DNA of 5,959 nt from NCBI GenBank assembly GCA_937913075.1, contig CALEPU010000259.1, forward strand, positions 1-5,959, given 5' to 3'. Shown here one piece after another: positions 4,482-5,959 of the stretch. The stretch is from an uncultured Clostridia bacterium (lineage in GTDB: Bacteria; Bacillota; Clostridia; Christensenellales; CAG-138). The notes below the pieces were generated by a model. The model had not been told where the DNA came from. It did not search any database and saw only the letters and a list, made by a program, of their open reading frames with translations. The translations under genes were made by a program, and so were the position numbers. Every line of letters starts with the position of its first letter. Position 1 is the first letter of the stretch.

Positions 4482-5959
4482 TTACGCGTTCGCTGCTTCG
4501 GCGTTTTTGGCGATGTAAGCTCTGATATCGCCTACGCCGATATAGGTCTCGAACTCATCGCCGTGGACGACCACGAGGGTCGGCGCCTGCTTGACGCCAT
4601 AAGCCACGGTAAGGTTCACCTGCTCTTCGGCGTCGATCTTGACGTAGTTTATGCCCGCCTTATCGAGGTAGGCGGAAACTATCTTGCAGTTGGGGCAGGT
4701 CTTGGTGGTGAAGAGCAGCACCTGCTTTAAAGCTGTGGCGTCCGCCTCCTTGGCGGCCTTTTTCTCGCGTGAGGTCTGATAATCGAGCATGGAATAGACC
4801 TTGCGCTCGCGGAACTCCTCCGCCTTGCCGTCGTTCCAATTCTGCACGGGACGGTAATAGCCGGTGATGCGGCTGTAAACCTCGGTCCTTCTGCCGCAGT
4901 GGGGGCACTCGTAAACCTCGCCCTGTATATAGCCGTGGTCGGGGCAGACGGAGTAAGTGGGGCTCATGGTGTAATAGGGGAGCTTATAATTCTCCGCTAT
5001 CTTACGGACGAGCTGAGCGGCGCTCTGCCAGCTGGGCAGCTTCTCGCCGAGGAAGGCGTGGAACACGGTGCCGCTGGTGTAGAGGGTCTGGAGCTCATCC
5101 TGAATGTCGAGCGCCTCGAAGATGTCATCGGTGTAGCCGACGGGCAGATGCGAGCTGTTGGTGTAGTAGGGGGTGCCGCCCTTCTCCGCGGCGGTGATGA
5201 TATCGGGATAATGAGCCGCGTCGTACCTTGCAAAGCGGTAAGCGGTGGACTCGGCAGGCGTTGCCTCGAGGTTATAAAGCTCGCCCTTGTATTGCTCCTG
5301 ATAATCGGAAAGCCTCTCGCGCATGTGGTTCAATACGTTCTTGGTGAACTCCTGCGCGCGGGAATCGGTCATGTTGGCACGGAGCCACTTGGCGTTGAGG
5401 CAGGCCTCGTTCATGCCGACGAGACCGATCGTGGAGAAGTGGTTGTCGAAGGTGCCGAGATACCTGCGGGTGTAAGGATAGAGCCCCTCGTTCATGAGCC
5501 TTGTGACGACGTTTCTCTTGATATGCAGGCTGCGCGCCGCAACGTCCATAAGGTGATCGAGCTTCTTGTAGAACTCATCCTCGTCCTTGGACATGAAGGC
5601 TATACGGGGCATATTGAGCGTGACAACGCCGATGGAGCCTGTGCTCTCACCGCTGCCGAAGAAGCCGCCGCTCTTTTTCCTGAGCTCGCGAAGATCGAGA
5701 CGCAGACGGCAGCACATGGACCTGATATCGCTCGGGTTCATGTCGCTGTTGACATAGTTGGAGAAATAGGGCGTGCCGTACTTTGCCGTCATCTCGAACA
5801 GCAGACGGTTGTTCTCGGTATCGGACCAATCGAAATCCCTTGTTATGGAATAGGTGGGGATGGGGTACTGGAAGCCGCGGCCGTTGGCGTCGCCCTCGAT
5901 CATGACCTCGATGAAGGCCTTGTTGACCATGTCCATCTCCTTCTTGCAGTCCTTGTACT
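4482..5959 (-). CDS. nrdD: Anaerobic (class III) ribonucleoside-triphosphate reductase with C-terminal redoxin domain, 5' end outside the window
   Basis: Glycyl-radical enzyme that reduces ribonucleotides to deoxyribonucleotides without oxygen. About 491 residues are visible; numbering below starts at the Met at 5936, which is internal because the frame stays open to 5959 with family-like sequence, and full-length relatives are 600-800 residues. Seen in order: GDANGRGFQYPIPTYSITRD (15-34); MCCRLRLD (74-81), likely including the thiyl-radical cysteine; STGSIGVVTLNMPR (98-111); HLPVGYTDDIFEALDIQDEL (263-282). The zinc ligands are C331, H334, C344 and C347; one ligand is His in a CPxHGY context, which I recall as usual for this subgroup. 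The glycyl-radical loop is RITGYYRPVQNWN (356-368) with G359 as the radical site. A Lys/Ala linker (388-403) leads to a thioredoxin/glutaredoxin-like domain at about 404-476, with CPNC (414-417) and a likely cis-proline in QAPT (450-453). No nrdG activase follows. Confidence 0.95.
   Translation of the reverse strand, partial: YKDCKKEMDMVNKAFIEVMIEGDANGRGFQYPIPTYSITRDFDWSDTENNRLLFEMTAKYGTPYFSNYVNSDMNPSDIRSMCCRLRLDLRELRKKSGGFFGSGESTGSIGVVTLNMPRIAFMSKDEDEFYKKLDHLMDVAARSLHIKRNVVTRLMNEGLYPYTRRYLGTFDNHFSTIGLVGMNEACLNAKWLRANMTDSRAQEFTKNVLNHMRERLSDYQEQYKGELYNLEATPAESTAYRFARYDAAHYPDIITAAEKGGTPYYTNSSHLPVGYTDDIFEALDIQDELQTLYTSGTVFHAFLGEKLPSWQSAAQLVRKIAENYKLPYYTMSPTYSVCPDHGYIQGEVYECPHCGRRTEVYSRITGYYRPVQNWNDGKAEEFRERKVYSMLDYQTSREKKAAKEADATALKQVLLFTTKTCPNCKIVSAYLDKAGINYVKIDAEEQVNLTVAYGVKQAPTLVVVHGDEFETYIGVGDIRAYIAKNAEAANA
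4509..4727 (-). other. Fused glutaredoxin/thioredoxin-like domain of NrdD
   Basis: This segment reads VLLFTTKTCPNCK, then a helix, then NYVKIDAEE, then a strand with the QAPT turn, then VVVHGDEF, GVGDI and a final helix. That is the beta-alpha-beta, beta-beta-alpha order of a small redoxin. The CPNC pair is encoded at 4686-4697. It is positioned to reduce the disulfide formed in the NrdD active site at each turnover, which is an inference from the fusion. There is no stop or frame change between the radical loop and this domain. Confidence 0.85.

Noticed and set aside
1..5959. CRISPR arrays, tRNA/rRNA genes, insertion sequences, phage attachment sites
   Set aside because: I looked for regularly spaced repeats, tRNA cloverleaf signatures, transposase motifs and terminal repeats on both strands and found none.

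Overview
The window is a densely packed chromosomal segment in which every supportable gene lies on the minus strand. GC content looks like the high fifties by eye. The gene content (oxygen-sensitive class III ribonucleotide reductase, BlaI/M56 pair, MATE pump, AGGAGG-type ribosome binding sites) suggests an anaerobic Gram-positive of the Clostridia. An Oscillospirales/Ruminococcaceae-like gut organism is my best guess, and this is inference from style rather than a database match. Long plus-strand open frames here are antisense shadows of the GC-rich minus-strand genes.

Layout from high to low coordinates, which is the direction of transcription: (1) 5959-4482 is the 3' part of nrdD, the anaerobic ribonucleotide reductase, with an extra CPNC redoxin domain fused to its C terminus. 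(2) 4481-4160 is non-coding, with a 12-bp perfect inverted repeat and a very good promoter reading into the next gene. (3) 4159-2762 is a MATE-family multidrug/metabolite efflux protein. (4) 2761-2594 is a spacer with a second good promoter and a structured leader. (5) 2593-1721 is a membrane-anchored SPFH/band-7 (stomatin/prohibitin-like) protein, followed by a hairpin terminator. (6) 1566-1511 is a sigma-70-type promoter carrying two BlaI/MecI-type palindromic operators. (7) 1501-1133 is a BlaI/MecI-family repressor, overlapping by 8 nt with (8) 1140-1, a BlaR1/MecR1-type M56 membrane metalloprotease that runs off the window.

The repressor and protease form a two-gene signalling unit. In characterised relatives the membrane protease senses a signal (beta-lactam or another envelope cue) and triggers removal of the repressor, which here would free its own promoter. 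No beta-lactamase or other obvious effector is visible. The MATE, SPFH and nrdD genes each appear to be separate transcription units.

The most notable point is a single in-frame TAG at codon 90 of the M56 gene. The same frame is otherwise open for all 380 codons in the window and carries the full HExxH...E catalytic apparatus downstream of the TAG. The TAG sits in the variable Pro/Ala-rich outer loop, next to GC-rich inverted repeats, and is followed at once by a Shine-Dalgarno-like AAGGA and a TTG codon. Nonsense mutation, sequencing/assembly error, suppression and stop-restart splitting are all possible. The second point is the NrdD-redoxin fusion, with no nrdG in the expected downstream position.
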